A stretch of 64,000 bases of DNA from Hoeflea marina (lineage in GTDB: Bacteria > Pseudomonadota > Alphaproteobacteria > Rhizobiales > Rhizobiaceae), in NCBI RefSeq assembly GCF_003182275.1, contig NZ_QGTR01000001.1, positions 1 through 64,000 of the forward strand. The letters run 5' to 3'. Each line of letters begins with the position of its first letter. The stretch's first letter is position 1. Of the stretch, positions 42,851 to 52,194 are shown piece after piece. The notes beneath the pieces are model-generated. The model saw nothing but the letters and a program-made list of their open reading frames with translations, made no database searches and was not told the origin of the DNA. The position numbers and the translations under genes were made by a program.

Positions 42851-43489
42851 TTACACACTGGGCCGCAGCGTTGCCAGTTTCAATCCGAAGCTGATGAACA
42901 CGCCGCCGGTCACTGCCTTGAGCCAGCGCTGAAAGCGGCCGCCGCGTGTGACCCGGGTGAGCTTCGAAAACAGCAACACGATGCTGGAGAACCAGATCAC
43001 GTTGATCATCGAGTGCAGGTACACCAGCAGGAACGCCCATGCCACGGGATGGGCGTTGAGCGGGATGAACTGCGGGAACACCGCCAGGTAGAACATCGAC
43101 ACTTTCGGGTTCAGACCGTTGGTCAGGAACCCCTCGCCGAACGCCTTGAGCAGCGTCCGTCGCCGTCGTGCCGGGGTCACGGCAGGGACTGTCGCCACGC
43201 CCCGCCAGGCCGCCACTAGCGCTTTGACGCCGATCCAGCAGAGATAGGCGGCGCCGAGATATTTGACGATCGCAAATGCGATCGCCGATTTCGTCAGGAT
43301 GATCGAAATGCCGAGGATCGACAGCGTGCCGTGCACGTAGAAGGCGGCGAAGAAGCCGAGAATGGTCGCAAAGCCGGCGGCGCGGCCGGAGGTGGGCACG
43401 GTCCGGGCGATCAGTACGCCGTTGGGACCGGGTGACGTCACCAGAAGCGTGGTGGCAAGGACGAAGGTGAGAATCTGGGACCAGGTCAT
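42851..43489 (-). CDS. LysE-family exporter
   Basis: The 212-residue protein has six predicted helices and the LysE/RhtB motifs: VLATTLLVTSPGPNGVLIARTV at the start and GFLTNGLNPKVSMFYLAVFPQFI in the middle. Members export amino acids or related metabolites using the proton gradient. The ATG at 43489 gives the family N-terminus (MTWSQILTFVLATT). It lies on the same strand as the WYL regulator, downstream of it, with about 200 bp between. Confidence 0.9.
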   Translation of the reverse strand: MTWSQILTFVLATTLLVTSPGPNGVLIARTVPTSGRAAGFATILGFFAAFYVHGTLSILGISIILTKSAIAFAIVKYLGAAYLCWIGVKALVAAWRGVATVPAVTPARRRRTLLKAFGEGFLTNGLNPKVSMFYLAVFPQFIPLNAHPVAWAFLLVYLHSMINVIWFSSIVLLFSKLTRVTRGGRFQRWLKAVTGGVFISFGLKLATLRPSV

Positions 43490-43685
43490 CGGCGAAGCTC
43501 CGCGGGCGTGCGTCAAACTGTGTCCGGAAGCGACGAAACGCAACGGGATTCTGCGCCGCGCGGCCGTTTTGCGCGGGATCCGCACGGGGCATGGCGGCCG
43601 GCGGCCGCAGCCCTTGGCGCGGCCGTTCTCAGGTCAGGGCGCCTGTTTCCGTCCTGACACTCCCCCGCTCGCCGGGCCATGGCCA

Positions 43686-44390
43686 TCAGACCTGAGGCGG
43701 CTCCGCATCGGCCTGCGTCCAGCCGGCGATCCATATCCGCCGCAACGATTCGCCCTCGCCGCGGAAATGTGCCTCCTCGAGCCGGCTTGCCGTCACCCGG
43801 TCGGTGCGGAAATGGCGGATCGCCTGTCTCAGCTCGCACCAGGCGACGATGTTGTGGGCGGAGGAGTAGTAGATCAGCGCCACCGGCCGGATGGTTCGGC
43901 GGCTGGCGAGACCGGCGGCGTCGGCATAGTCGATCGTCAGCTTGCGCTCGTCGCGGATCGCCTGTCGCACCAGCGCGGTGTCGATGCCGGCGGCCGGCGC
44001 CACCACCGAGCCCCAGGCGTGCAGCGCGGTGCTGGCAAGATGCGGCCGGAGCGGCGCCGGCATCGCCGCGGCGATCTTCCGGTTGATGCGCCCGGCCGCC
44101 GCATCCAGCCCGCGGTCGCCGGTGCGCCGGAGCAGCGCCAGCGCCAGCACGATCGCCTCCGTCTCCTCGATCGAGAACATCAGCGGCGGCAGCTCGAAGC
44201 CGGGCCTGAGGATGTAGCCGATGCCGCGCCCGCCCTCGACCGGCACCGCCATCGCCTGCAGCTCGACGATGTCCCGGTAGATCGAGCGCGCGGTGACGCC
44301 GAGCCGCGCTCCGATCTCCGCCGCCGTCACCGGCCCTGTCGCCAGCCGCAGGATCTGGATGATCTCGAACAGTCGCGACGCCTTGCGCAT
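43686..44390 (-). CDS. YafY-type HTH/WYL transcriptional regulator
   Basis: The 234-residue protein has an N-terminal HTH_11 domain (RKASRLFEIIQILRLATGPVTAAEIGARLGVTARSIYRDI) and a WYL ligand domain. In the WYL region the text is RKLTIDYADAAGL and IRPVALIYYSSAHNIVAWCELR, so the W-Y-L triad is partly replaced. The start at 44390 begins directly at the HTH. It faces the LysE gene at 44558, and the gap holds an inverted repeat plus a third half-site, which it may bind. Confidence 0.88.
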   Translation of the reverse strand: MRKASRLFEIIQILRLATGPVTAAEIGARLGVTARSIYRDIVELQAMAVPVEGGRGIGYILRPGFELPPLMFSIEETEAIVLALALLRRTGDRGLDAAAGRINRKIAAAMPAPLRPHLASTALHAWGSVVAPAAGIDTALVRQAIRDERKLTIDYADAAGLASRRTIRPVALIYYSSAHNIVAWCELRQAIRHFRTDRVTASRLEEAHFRGEGESLRRIWIAGWTQADAEPPQV

Positions 44391-44409
44391 CCGCGCTCCC
44401 CCGGTTGGT

Positions 44410-44439
44410 GATCGCAACTGACACAATGCTGTCAGTTGC
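44410..44439. promoter_or_regulatory. Operator dyad for the WYL regulator
   Basis: GCAACTGACA (44414-44423) and TGTCAGTTGC (44430-44439) are a perfect 10-bp inverted repeat with a 6-base centre. It is 24 bp upstream of the regulator's start, where binding would block its own promoter. Confidence 0.75.
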
Positions 44440-44508
44440 CGGGCGCCAGTATCATTGCGGTGGCCAGGAAAATCAAGCAAATGGCCGGCAATGCATCCCG
44501 GCCAGCGG

Positions 44509-44522
44509 GATCGCAACTGACA
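44509..44522. promoter_or_regulatory. Third half-site upstream of the LysE exporter
   Basis: GATCGCAACTGACA is a 14-bp exact copy of 44410-44423. It stands 36 bp before the exporter ATG, so the same protein may act at both promoters. Confidence 0.65.
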
Positions 44523-44557
44523 AGTCACTTCACTCGCATCGGAACAGGAGCCTCGCC

Positions 44558-45202
44558 ATGCAGGACCTCGCGCTCACCCATACCGGCCATCTCTGGCTGT
44601 TCTTCCTGCTGGTTGCCGGCATCATCATCCTGCCCGGCATGGACATGGCCTATGTGATGGCGTCGAGCCTGACCGGCGGCCGCCGCAGCGGCATGGCAGC
44701 GGTCTCCGGCGTGGTGGCGGGCGGCGTCGTCCATGTCGTCATGGGGGTGCTCGGCATCGGCATCCTGTTCAAGGCGTTCCCCGCCGCCTTCAACCTCATG
44801 CTGCTCACCGGCGCCGTCTACATCGCCTGGATCGGCTGGCAGCTGATCAGCGGCGCGGCGCCGCTCGGCGAGGTGAGAGCGGGTAGGGAGGTGACGCTGG
44901 CCACCAGTTTCCGCCGCGGCGCCATCAACTGCCTGCTCAATCCGAAGGCCTATCTGTTCATGCTGGCGATCTTCCCGCAGTTCCTGCGCCCCGAATACGG
45001 CTCGGTCTGGCTGCAGGCCATCGCCATGGGGCTGATCATCGCGCTCACCCAATTGGCCGTCTATGGCACCATCGCGCTCGGCGCCTCCGGCCTGAGACTC
45101 TGGCTGCGCGGCCACCATGAGGCGCAGATCCGCCTGGGCCAGGCCATCGGCGTGCTGCTGATCCTGACCGCGCTGTGGACGGCCTGGCAGAGCTGGAGCT
45201 GA
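44558..45202 (+). CDS. LysE-family exporter controlled with the WYL gene
   Basis: This is a 214-residue RhtB/LysE-type permease with six helices. LWLFFLLVAGIIILPGMDMAYVMASSL carries the family PG(M/P)D-like motif, and RGAINCLLNPKAYLFMLAIFPQFL the middle motif. An ACAGGAG ribosome site precedes the ATG. It is divergent from the WYL regulator with shared operator-like repeats, a typical ligand-induced exporter arrangement. It is a distant paralogue of the exporter at 42851. Confidence 0.92.
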   Translation: MQDLALTHTGHLWLFFLLVAGIIILPGMDMAYVMASSLTGGRRSGMAAVSGVVAGGVVHVVMGVLGIGILFKAFPAAFNLMLLTGAVYIAWIGWQLISGAAPLGEVRAGREVTLATSFRRGAINCLLNPKAYLFMLAIFPQFLRPEYGSVWLQAIAMGLIIALTQLAVYGTIALGASGLRLWLRGHHEAQIRLGQAIGVLLILTALWTAWQSWS

Positions 45203-45340
45203 GCCCGCCGTAGCCAGGAGTCGATTTGAGTTCAATGCTTTGGCGGGAAATCCGGAATCGGTTTGTTTGGCAGCTGGCTCGGAATTGAGCCGAGACAGCC
45301 GCCGATTCATGGTGGATTGATCCGAATGGGAGAGACCGGT

Positions 45341-45524
45341 TTGGGATTCCCACAGCCCTCGGCCACGATCGGCTTGGAGTGCATTTGAGGGCTTGGGTAT
45401 GGGACCTCGAGTTGAGGTTCTCGGCCCCAAGCTGATCTTCGCGTCGTTCATATCCAACGTCCACTGTGCGTCACCATCTCCGATCACGTCGACCCGCCGA
45501 ACTCCCGAAAGCCGCCGGTGGCTT
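45341..45524 (+). repeat. Diverged intergenic repeat, copy A
   Basis: This roughly 185-bp stretch aligns without large gaps to 50806-50993. Shared blocks include GGCTTSGAGTGCATWTGAGG near 45370, TATGGG, TCGGCCC, and GACCCGCCGAA at 45491. Identity is patchy, about three quarters in the best parts. A short frame in each begins MG(P/T)R, but neither looks like a stable gene. The rest of the 45203-45621 gap holds no gene. Confidence 0.55.
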
Positions 45525-45577
45525 GGCCTTGATCCCGAGGCCGGGAGCCGGGTCAATCGCCGACATATTGACAGTCC

Positions 45578-45607
45578 AGAAAGCTGCACTTAACATGCTT
45601 GTTAAAT
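45578..45607 (+). promoter_or_regulatory. arsR promoter with overlapping dyad
   Basis: TTGACA (45578-45583) and TTAAAT (45602-45607) are spaced by 18 bp. The inverted repeat TTAACATGCTTGTTAA (45590-45605) covers the spacer and the start of the -10 element, a common place for an ArsR autorepressor site. Confidence 0.65.
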
Positions 45608-45621
45608 AACCACTGGGTTAA

Positions 45622-45966
45622 ATGATGATCGATCGCCTGTCCGTCACATTTTCCGCACTCGCCGATCCGACCCGCCGCGCAATTCTGCAGCGTCTGATGG
45701 AGGGCGAGGGCTCTGTCGGCGAACTGACCGAGCCTTTCGCCATCTCGATGCCGGCGATCTCACGACATCTCAAGGTGCTGGAACAGGCGGGGCTCGTCGT
45801 GCGGACCCGGAGCGCGCAATGGCGACCGGTGCAACTCAACGCGACGCCGCTGGCCGAGGTCTCGGACTGGGTGGAGCGGTATCGCCGGCATTGGCAGGGT
45901 GCATTCGATCGCATGGAGGCATACCTGGCCGAGCTTCAGAAGGGAGATCCTGATGCCAAACACTAA
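45622..45966 (+). CDS. ArsR-family regulator
   Basis: The 114-residue winged-helix regulator begins FSALADPTRRAILQRLMEGEGSVGEL and continues PFAISMPAISRHLKVLEQAGLVVRTR. It lacks the cysteine motifs of metal-sensing ArsR proteins. It belongs to the group encoded just before an AHSA1/SRPBCC protein, which is thought to bind the ligand. It overlaps that gene by 14 bp. Autorepression is suggested by the dyad in its promoter. Confidence 0.92.
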   Translation: MMIDRLSVTFSALADPTRRAILQRLMEGEGSVGELTEPFAISMPAISRHLKVLEQAGLVVRTRSAQWRPVQLNATPLAEVSDWVERYRRHWQGAFDRMEAYLAELQKGDPDAKH

Positions 45967-46555
45967 TGCGACGGCCGAGCAATTCGCGCTCGCACTCGAC
46001 ATCGACCGGGTGTTCGCCGCACCGCGGGACCTCGTCTGGCGTCTTTGGAGCGACCCAGACCACCTGGTGCGCTGGCATGGGCCCGAGGGCTGCGCGCTCA
46101 GTCAGTGCGAACAGGATTTCCGTGTTGGCGGGACGTGGCGGCGGACCATGACCGCCGGCCCTGGGCACGCCCACGTGATCTTTGGAGAGTTCCTCGAGAT
46201 CGACGAACCACGCCGCCTGAGCTTCACCTACACCAACGCGCGCGACGGCTTCGAGACAGTCGTGACCATGGACTTTGTCGAGCAGGCGGACGGCACCACG
46301 CGGATGGTGTTCAAACAGACGCCATTCATCAGCCGTGAGGAGCGCGATGGCCACGGCCGTGGCTGGAACAGCAGTTTCGATCTGCTCAGCGCTTATCTCT
46401 TGCTGTTCGGGATTGAGGACTGGAGACCAAAGGGCCGCCCCCGCATGGACGGGGTGGCGGCGGATTTTGCTGCGGCAAAGATACGCCACGAGCAGGAGAT
46501 GGAGGCAAAGAAAACTGAAAATCGGGAAGCCGGCAATCGTGGAGTGCGCCGCTAG
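45953..46555 (+). CDS. SRPBCC (AHSA1-like) protein coupled to ArsR
   Basis: The 200-residue START-like protein has LALDIDRVFAAPRDLVWRLWSDPDHLVRWHGPEG, FRVGGTWRRTM, FGEFLEIDEPRRLSFTYTN and a C-terminal extension (about 160-200) rich in charged residues. It overlaps arsR, and AGGGAG precedes the ATG. ArsR-SRPBCC pairs are common, but the ligand and reaction remain unknown. The fold resembles that of the SRPBCC gene at 40.1 kb. Confidence 0.9.
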   Translation: MPNTNATAEQFALALDIDRVFAAPRDLVWRLWSDPDHLVRWHGPEGCALSQCEQDFRVGGTWRRTMTAGPGHAHVIFGEFLEIDEPRRLSFTYTNARDGFETVVTMDFVEQADGTTRMVFKQTPFISREERDGHGRGWNSSFDLLSAYLLLFGIEDWRPKGRPRMDGVAADFAAAKIRHEQEMEAKKTENREAGNRGVRR

Positions 46556-46684
46556 AGCATTTCCAGACGAAGACGCAACTCGCCGCCTCACAGTCCCCCT
46601 CACGGCCCTGCCTGGTCAGCCACAGGTCCCGGGCGTCCCTGCGGACGCTGCCTTCCCGCTTGAACTATTTGCCGCGACTGCGTT

Positions 46685-47662
46685 ATGCTGCGTCAGCGCG
46701 CGGGTCCGATAGGGTTGCCGGCGCGAGGGGCTACCATCCACATCATCACACAGACGACGGAAGACACGGACGCGGAGCGGGCGTTCGAGTACTGGCGGTA
46801 TCTGGCGATGCCCATGGTCGACGCCTCAACGCCTGACATTGCGGCGTTCACCGCCAGCCGGCAGTTTACGGCGCTCGATCTCGGTGATCTGCTGGACACG
46901 CGGAGCTCAGCGGTCTGCATAGAGCGGACGAGGGCGCAGGTCAGGCAGGACGACCTGGACAATGTCGCGATCTCGGTGTTCCTGTCACGCGACGGCCGTA
47001 TCGCGCAAGGTGGCGACAGTGCGGCGGTCGGACCGGGCGACATCGGCATCGTCGACATGAGCAGGCCGTTTCTCAACAGTTGCAGCGGCGAATACCGCGA
47101 ATTGCGCATCCATCTGACGCGTGACGTGTTCAATGCGCAGATCGGCAAACTGGACTCGATGGCCGGACGGAACTTCGCCGCCGGCTCGCCGTTGCAGGCG
47201 TTGTTCGTCGGGCATCTGCAGGCCTATGTCGCAGGTCTGCCCGAGATGAGTGCCGTGGAAGCCAACATCGGCTTCGAGGGTGTGCTGCACCTGCTGCAGC
47301 ACGCGCTTGGCCGGCACAGGCCCGACGGCGACATACGGGCCCGCACCGTGCGCGACCTCGCCGAAGCGATGATCCGGCGCCGCCTGCACGACCAGGCGCT
47401 CGATCCGAACGAGATCGGCAAGGCGCTCGGCGTTTCGCGCACCCGGCTCTACGAGGCTTTCGCGGAGACCGAAGGGGTGGCTGCGACAATCCTGAACGCG
47501 CGGCTCGATGCCACCAGGCGGCAGATCCAGACGGCAAGGACACGGTCGATCGGCGAGATCATGTTTGCGTGCGGCCTCACCGATGCGACGATGTTCAGCC
47601 GCGCCTTCCGGCGCCGCTTCGGCATGACGCCGAGCGAATTCCGCAAGCTGGGCGATAGCTGA
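46685..47662 (+). CDS. AraC-family transcriptional regulator
   Basis: The 325-residue protein ends with an AraC double helix-turn-helix (about 220-320): DPNEIGKALGVSRTRLYEAFAETEGV then IGEIMFACGLTDATMFSRAFRRRFGMTPSEFR. The N-terminal part (WRYLAMPMVDASTPDIAAF, FLSRDGRIAQGG, PGDIGIVDMSRPF) is the cupin-like sensor of the AraC_binding_2 type. There is no convincing ribosome site at the first ATG, so translation may start further in. No operon partner is evident; it may act on the downstream autotransporter or elsewhere. Confidence 0.88.
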   Translation: MLRQRAGPIGLPARGATIHIITQTTEDTDAERAFEYWRYLAMPMVDASTPDIAAFTASRQFTALDLGDLLDTRSSAVCIERTRAQVRQDDLDNVAISVFLSRDGRIAQGGDSAAVGPGDIGIVDMSRPFLNSCSGEYRELRIHLTRDVFNAQIGKLDSMAGRNFAAGSPLQALFVGHLQAYVAGLPEMSAVEANIGFEGVLHLLQHALGRHRPDGDIRARTVRDLAEAMIRRRLHDQALDPNEIGKALGVSRTRLYEAFAETEGVAATILNARLDATRRQIQTARTRSIGEIMFACGLTDATMFSRAFRRRFGMTPSEFRKLGDS

Positions 47663-47881
47663 GGCGGGCCGTCAGGGACCGGCGCGCCGGGGCGACCGGA
47701 ACGTTGCCCGAATGCATCACCGGTGCGATGCGAAGCCGCATGACTAACCAAATCCAAACAGGTGGACGCAAAGCCGATTCTTCCGGACGGATCGCAGTTT
47801 CCCGTGTCCCGGCAAGCGACTAGGCAGGTTCCATGGAACACTGCGCCATTTCTTGGCGCATGAGCTAAGGAACCATTGCCT

Positions 47882-49938
47882 ATGTCCGTCTCGATCCATC
47901 CCTCCGCGACCGCCCCGACCGCCCGCGCAGCACTCCTGCGCACATCGGCACTGGCTCTTGTGCTGGCATCGCTGCCCTTGGCCGCCGGCAGCGCCGCGAC
48001 GTTCCAGGTTACCCCGTCGGAAGAGCCCAGTCCTGGAATCGTCACATTCAGCGGAACGCCAACGGGTATAAGTGCCGATGGCCGGATCGTCGTTGGCTCA
48101 TACGTTGGGCCAGCCTACTGGGACAGCACCGGCGTTCGCACCGATCTGCCGTCTGCAGGGGTTTTGGGGAGTGCGGTTGCCGTGAACGCGGATGGCACCA
48201 TTATTGTCGGCGGGGCATTCCAGTATTCTACCGAAAATACGATCGCTTTGAAATGGGTCGATGGGGAAACCGAGGTTCTTCCGGACTTTGGAGGTGGGTC
48301 TCAAGCCCTGGGCGTCAGCGGCGACGGCTCGTCGGTCGTCGGATACGCAGCTGGCGAAGGCAACCAAGTGGCTGTGCGCTGGGATGCCGAGGGAATTAAC
48401 ATACTCGACCATTTGACCGGCGAAACAGAAGCGATGGCCCGGGGTGTCAGCGCCGACGGATCGGTGATCGTTGGTTATGCCATCGATGAATCCTACAACA
48501 GAACGGCAGTCTACTGGGACAGCAGCGACATCATTCACAGCCTTGCCTTTCTCGACAGCGGAAACAACGCTGATCTCGACAGCTTAAAAAACGCTGATGC
48601 CGTTGCAGCCAGCAACAACGGGTCGGTGATCGTCGGCAGTGCATTCGAAGCCGGCACCAAATATGCAGTCTACTGGGATGCCGCACGCGACGTCCATCGT
48701 CTGGCGCTTGCCGATGGGATGACATCTGCGCGGGCCACTGCGGTTAACGGTGACGGCTCGGTCATCGTCGGCACAGGTCAGAATTTTTACTTCGACGGGA
48801 TCTTTCTCCACGACACCCAGTCCGGTTTCCGCTGGACGCAAGACGACGGCGTGATCTCGGTGGGTGACTGGCTGCGCAACAATGGCGTCGACGTCGCTGT
48901 GGACATTGCGAAGACTGCTATCGGCGTCTCCGCAGACGGCGATGTGGTGGTTGGCCAGAGCCAGAACGGGATGCATATATCGCGCGGGTTTCGGACACCG
49001 GCTCCGGCATCATAGACAACGCCGAAAATGCGGCCACGCTCGCCAATGCGCCCGGCACCGGGATTGGCCTCAGCTTTGCCAACACCGTGCTCAACGGCGC
49101 GCATGGCAATCCGATGCGCGACCTGCTCGCCCCCGGCCAGCAGTCGGTCTCCGTCACCAATGATTCCGGCTATATCGACAGCGGCGCCTCCGACGGCGGC
49201 TTCACGCTCGGTGATGTCAGCTATTCGCGCGGCTTCGACGGCGGCATCACCGCCCGCATCGCCGCCGGCGGCCTTTACACCGACCAGGACATTTCCACCG
49301 GCGGCTCCTTCGACATCAAGGGCTTCTATGTGGCGCCCGAGGCCAGCATCGCGCTCGGTGAGAGCAATGTCCATGCCACCCTCGGCGGCTTCTTCTCCAG
49401 CGGTCGGATGACCGTCGACCGCGGCTATCTCAACGGCGGCGCCATGGATTATTCCAACGGAAAGACCGACACCGAGACCTTCGCCGCCAAGCTGCGCTTC
49501 GACTGGCTCGACGCTTTCAAATATCAGGGCACCGGCTTCACGCCCTATGCGAGCCTGAGCTACGCGCACTCGACAATCGACGCCTATACCGAGACCGGCG
49601 GCGGTTTCCCCGCAAGCTTCAATGCCGCAACCGACCACTCCACCATGGCCCGCCTCGGCGTCGACATGGTCCACGGCGTCACCGACAGCTTCCGGCTGCT
49701 CGGCAAGGCGGAGGTCTCCTACCGCTTCGAGAAGCAGGCATCGGGCACGAGCGGCGAGATCCTCGGCCTGTCGGGCTTCAGCTTCGCCGGCCAGGATGTC
49801 GACCAGATCTCGGTCCGCGGCGGCGCCGGCGCCGAGTTCGACGTGGCGGGCGGCACCGCCTCGCTGATGCTCAATGCCGCCAGCCAGGGCAGCGATCCGG
49901 ATGTCTGGCTGCGCTCGAGCTGGACCGTCAGGTTCTAG
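47882..49938 (+). pseudogene. HAF-repeat autotransporter broken by a one-base frameshift
   Basis: The N-terminal part (47882-49015) has a signal peptide and a passenger of HAF-type repeats, each near SADGSVIVGYA...A.YWD (for example ISADGRIVVGS, VSADGSVIVGYA, VNGDGSVIVGTG). The passenger ends early at a TAG at 49013. In the next frame the protein continues DAYIARVSDTGSGIIDN, then an autotransporter beta-domain to a terminal Phe (49938). One missing G in the GGG at 48968-48970 explains the break, because the frames join without loss. The whole would be about 685 residues. A homopolymer sequencing error must be excluded. Confidence 0.82.
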
Positions 49939-49984
49939 CAATTGATCGGGGCGAGGGCCTGTCCCTTGGTCAACCAAATCGAAA

Positions 49985-50606
49985 CAGGCGGACCACGCTC
50001 GGGCTCTATGGCGGCACGGAACTCGGCGGCATCGGGCTCAGCGGCGGCGCCAGCCATAGCTGGCAGCAGATCGACACGACGCGCCTGGTCGGCATCGGCG
50101 GTTTCGCCGACACGCTGACGGCGGACTACGATGCGCGCACCACGCAGGTGTTCGGCGAGGTCGGCTACAAGATCCGCACCGAGGCGGCGGTGTTCGAACC
50201 CTTCGCGGCGCTCGCCTATGTCCATCTCGACAGCGACGGCTTTGCCGAGACCGGCGGCGCGGCGGCGCTGTCGTTGGATGGGCAAAGCGACGACGCCACC
50301 TTCACGACGCTCGGCGCGCGGGCGACGACCGGCTTGATGCTGGGCTCGATGGCGGCGCGCGCCCATGCGAGCCTCGCCTGGCAGCACGCCTTCGCCGATC
50401 CGGAGCCGCTGACGACGATGGCGCTCGCCGGCGGCAACGGCTTCACCGTCGGCGGCGCACCGTTCGCCCGCGACCTGGCGCTGCTCAGCCTCGGCCTCGA
50501 CATGGATGTGACGGAAACGACCGTGCTCGGCGTCTCCTATGGCGGCCAGTTCGGCGACGGCACGACCAGCCACCAGGCCAGGCTCGACCTGTCCGTCCGC
50601 TTCTGA
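49985..50606 (+). pseudogene. Truncated beta-barrel of a second autotransporter
   Basis: The frame reads TTLGLYGGTELGGIGLSGGASHSWQQ and continues through TQVFGEVGYKI, PFAALAYVHL and ATTGLMLGSM to a terminal LSVRF. This is the C-terminal two thirds of an autotransporter barrel without passenger or signal. A 21-bp sequence at its left edge (49973-49993) resembles 47746-47766 in front of the first autotransporter. This suggests the missing part was lost by recombination between tandem paralogues. Confidence 0.78.
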
Positions 50607-51205
50607 GGGCAGGGGGCGGGGCCGCAAATCCAGCCCGGCGGATCCGTTCCATGTCGGAGGAATGAAACGTTGGGAACCCGGGCGCAAGGCGTTGCTCTGT
50701 CGCCCCCGGTTGCCATCGCGCCGGGGTCGGCGGAGAGCAGTGCCAACCCGCAGGCGTGGATGCGCCTCGGTCAGGCCATCGGCGTGCCCACGCGAGAGTG
50801 TCCGATTTGGGATCGCGGTCTGCCTTCAATGAAGGTCGGCTTCGAGTGCATATGAGGGATTCGATATGGGTACTCGAATTGACACTTTCGGCCCGAAGCC
50901 GCCGTTCGATTTTTGTTCCGGGAACGACTGCTTTGCGCCCCCGTGCCGGCCTTTCAAGCCGACCCGCCGAATTCTGGAAAACTGCCGGTCTGCCTGCATA
51001 AATCCGATGTCAGTGATGGGGTGGAAAGCGGAATGGCAGGTTTCGAGGGGTCAATCAAAAAGCAGACACTGACCGGTTGCCAAATTTGGGTGACAACCGA
51101 TTTCGTGCCACCACAATTTGGCCTATGACGATGCGAAAGCGTGCAACTCGATATCCTGACTTTCCCTGAGTCCAAAGCCCGTGCCCTGCAACTGTTAACT
51201 GGCGT
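50607..51205. other. Gene-poor region with a diverged repeat and a dyad
   Basis: No credible gene is visible in these 600 bases. Positions 50806-50993 are copy B of the diverged repeat seen at 45341-45524. CCAAATT (51080-51086) and AATTTGG (51115-51121) form a dyad of unknown role. Composition falls in GC toward the LysR gene, so the edge of the acquired island may lie here. Confidence 0.5.
50806..50993 (+). repeat. Diverged intergenic repeat, copy B
   Basis: This matches copy A at 45341-45524 in the same orientation. The conserved GGCTTCGAGTGCATATGAGG lies near 50837 and GACCCGCCGAA at 50961. Spacing between these anchors differs by three bases from copy A (124 against 121). Confidence 0.55.
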
Positions 51206-52111
51206 TCAAGGCTCTCCAAACCCGGTACCAGCAAGCATACTTACCAGCCAGCCGATGAGAGGACTGGTTGCTGATCGGGGATGCCACGCGGCGACAACCT
51301 CAAATCCGGGCGGTGTAACGTCACCATCAAGCATTAGCCGGACCAGATGAGGATTGGGCAGAAGTCGGGACGGCACAAAGGCCACCGCCCCTGTTGCTTC
51401 GACTACCAGAGGCAGCAACAGAAAATGAGGCACTGACAAGATTATATTGCGAGTCAATCCGCATCGCTTGAGCCAATCATCGGCAGAACCGATCAAGTTG
51501 GCGCGGGCTGGAGACACCACCACATGCTGCTGCTCGACCAAAGTAGCGAGACTGATCCTTTGTCCGGCTAGCGGCGAACCAGCCGCAGTAACGCAAACAT
51601 AATGCTCACGCAGGATCGTCCTCCGCGGCACGGTGTCGGGCACAAATTGGGGGATGGTGACGACGATGTCGACTTGCCCACTGGCCATTTTAGTGACCAC
51701 TGCATCGACTTCAAGTTCGCTGAGAATAATCTTGAGTTTGGGAGCTTGCCGCCGGATAGCGCCAAGCTGGGGCGCAATGGCGACTGCATGAGCATAGTCC
51801 GCCGCCGAGATAGTCACCGTCGCCTCGATCTGGGCTGGATCGAAAGGGGCGCGGGCGACTAGCAGATCAAGCGCCAACAGGATCGCACTAACCTCCACTC
51901 CAAGCTCTTTTGCCAAAGCTGTCGGCGCTACGCCACGCCCTGTACGGGTAAAAAGCGGATCGCCAAAAATGTCTCGCAACACGGCCAGATTCGCGCTGAC
52001 CGCTTGTTGAGTCAGACCTATTTGGTCAGCCACGTGAGAAAGATTACCTGATTTGAGCAACGCGGAGAAAACCTGCAATTGCTTCAGGCTGAGGCGGGAT
52101 GCCGCGTTCAA
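51206..52111 (-). CDS. LysR-family regulator of the monooxygenase island
   Basis: This is a 301-residue LysR protein. The N-terminal HTH (LSLKQLQVFSALLKSGNLSHVADQIGLTQQAVSANLAVLRDIFGDPLFTR) is followed by a substrate-binding domain (VTISAADYAHAVAIAPQLGAI, DIVVTIPQF). The first codon is a TTG at 52111, supported by AGGAG eight bases upstream; no ATG is available. It is divergent from the TIM-barrel gene. TGATATCA (52146-52153) in the gap is a possible site. Codon use is less GC-rich than in the flanks. Confidence 0.9.
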   Translation of the reverse strand: MNAASRLSLKQLQVFSALLKSGNLSHVADQIGLTQQAVSANLAVLRDIFGDPLFTRTGRGVAPTALAKELGVEVSAILLALDLLVARAPFDPAQIEATVTISAADYAHAVAIAPQLGAIRRQAPKLKIILSELEVDAVVTKMASGQVDIVVTIPQFVPDTVPRRTILREHYVCVTAAGSPLAGQRISLATLVEQQHVVVSPARANLIGSADDWLKRCGLTRNIILSVPHFLLLPLVVEATGAVAFVPSRLLPNPHLVRLMLDGDVTPPGFEVVAAWHPRSATSPLIGWLVSMLAGTGFGEP

Positions 52112-52194
52112 ATTTGTGTCTCCTACAAAAAATGTCTGTTTGTTTTGATATCATTGCAGGGTCTATAGTCCCGGTCAACGGATAAGGAAATTCA

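Noticed and set aside
50866-51072. Short frame starting MGTR in repeat copy B as a real gene
   Set aside because: The matching frame in copy A diverges after about 12 residues, so protein-level conservation is not supported.
52146-52153. TGATATCA as a confirmed LysR box
   Set aside because: An 8-bp palindrome alone is too short, so it is mentioned only as a possibility in the LysR entry.
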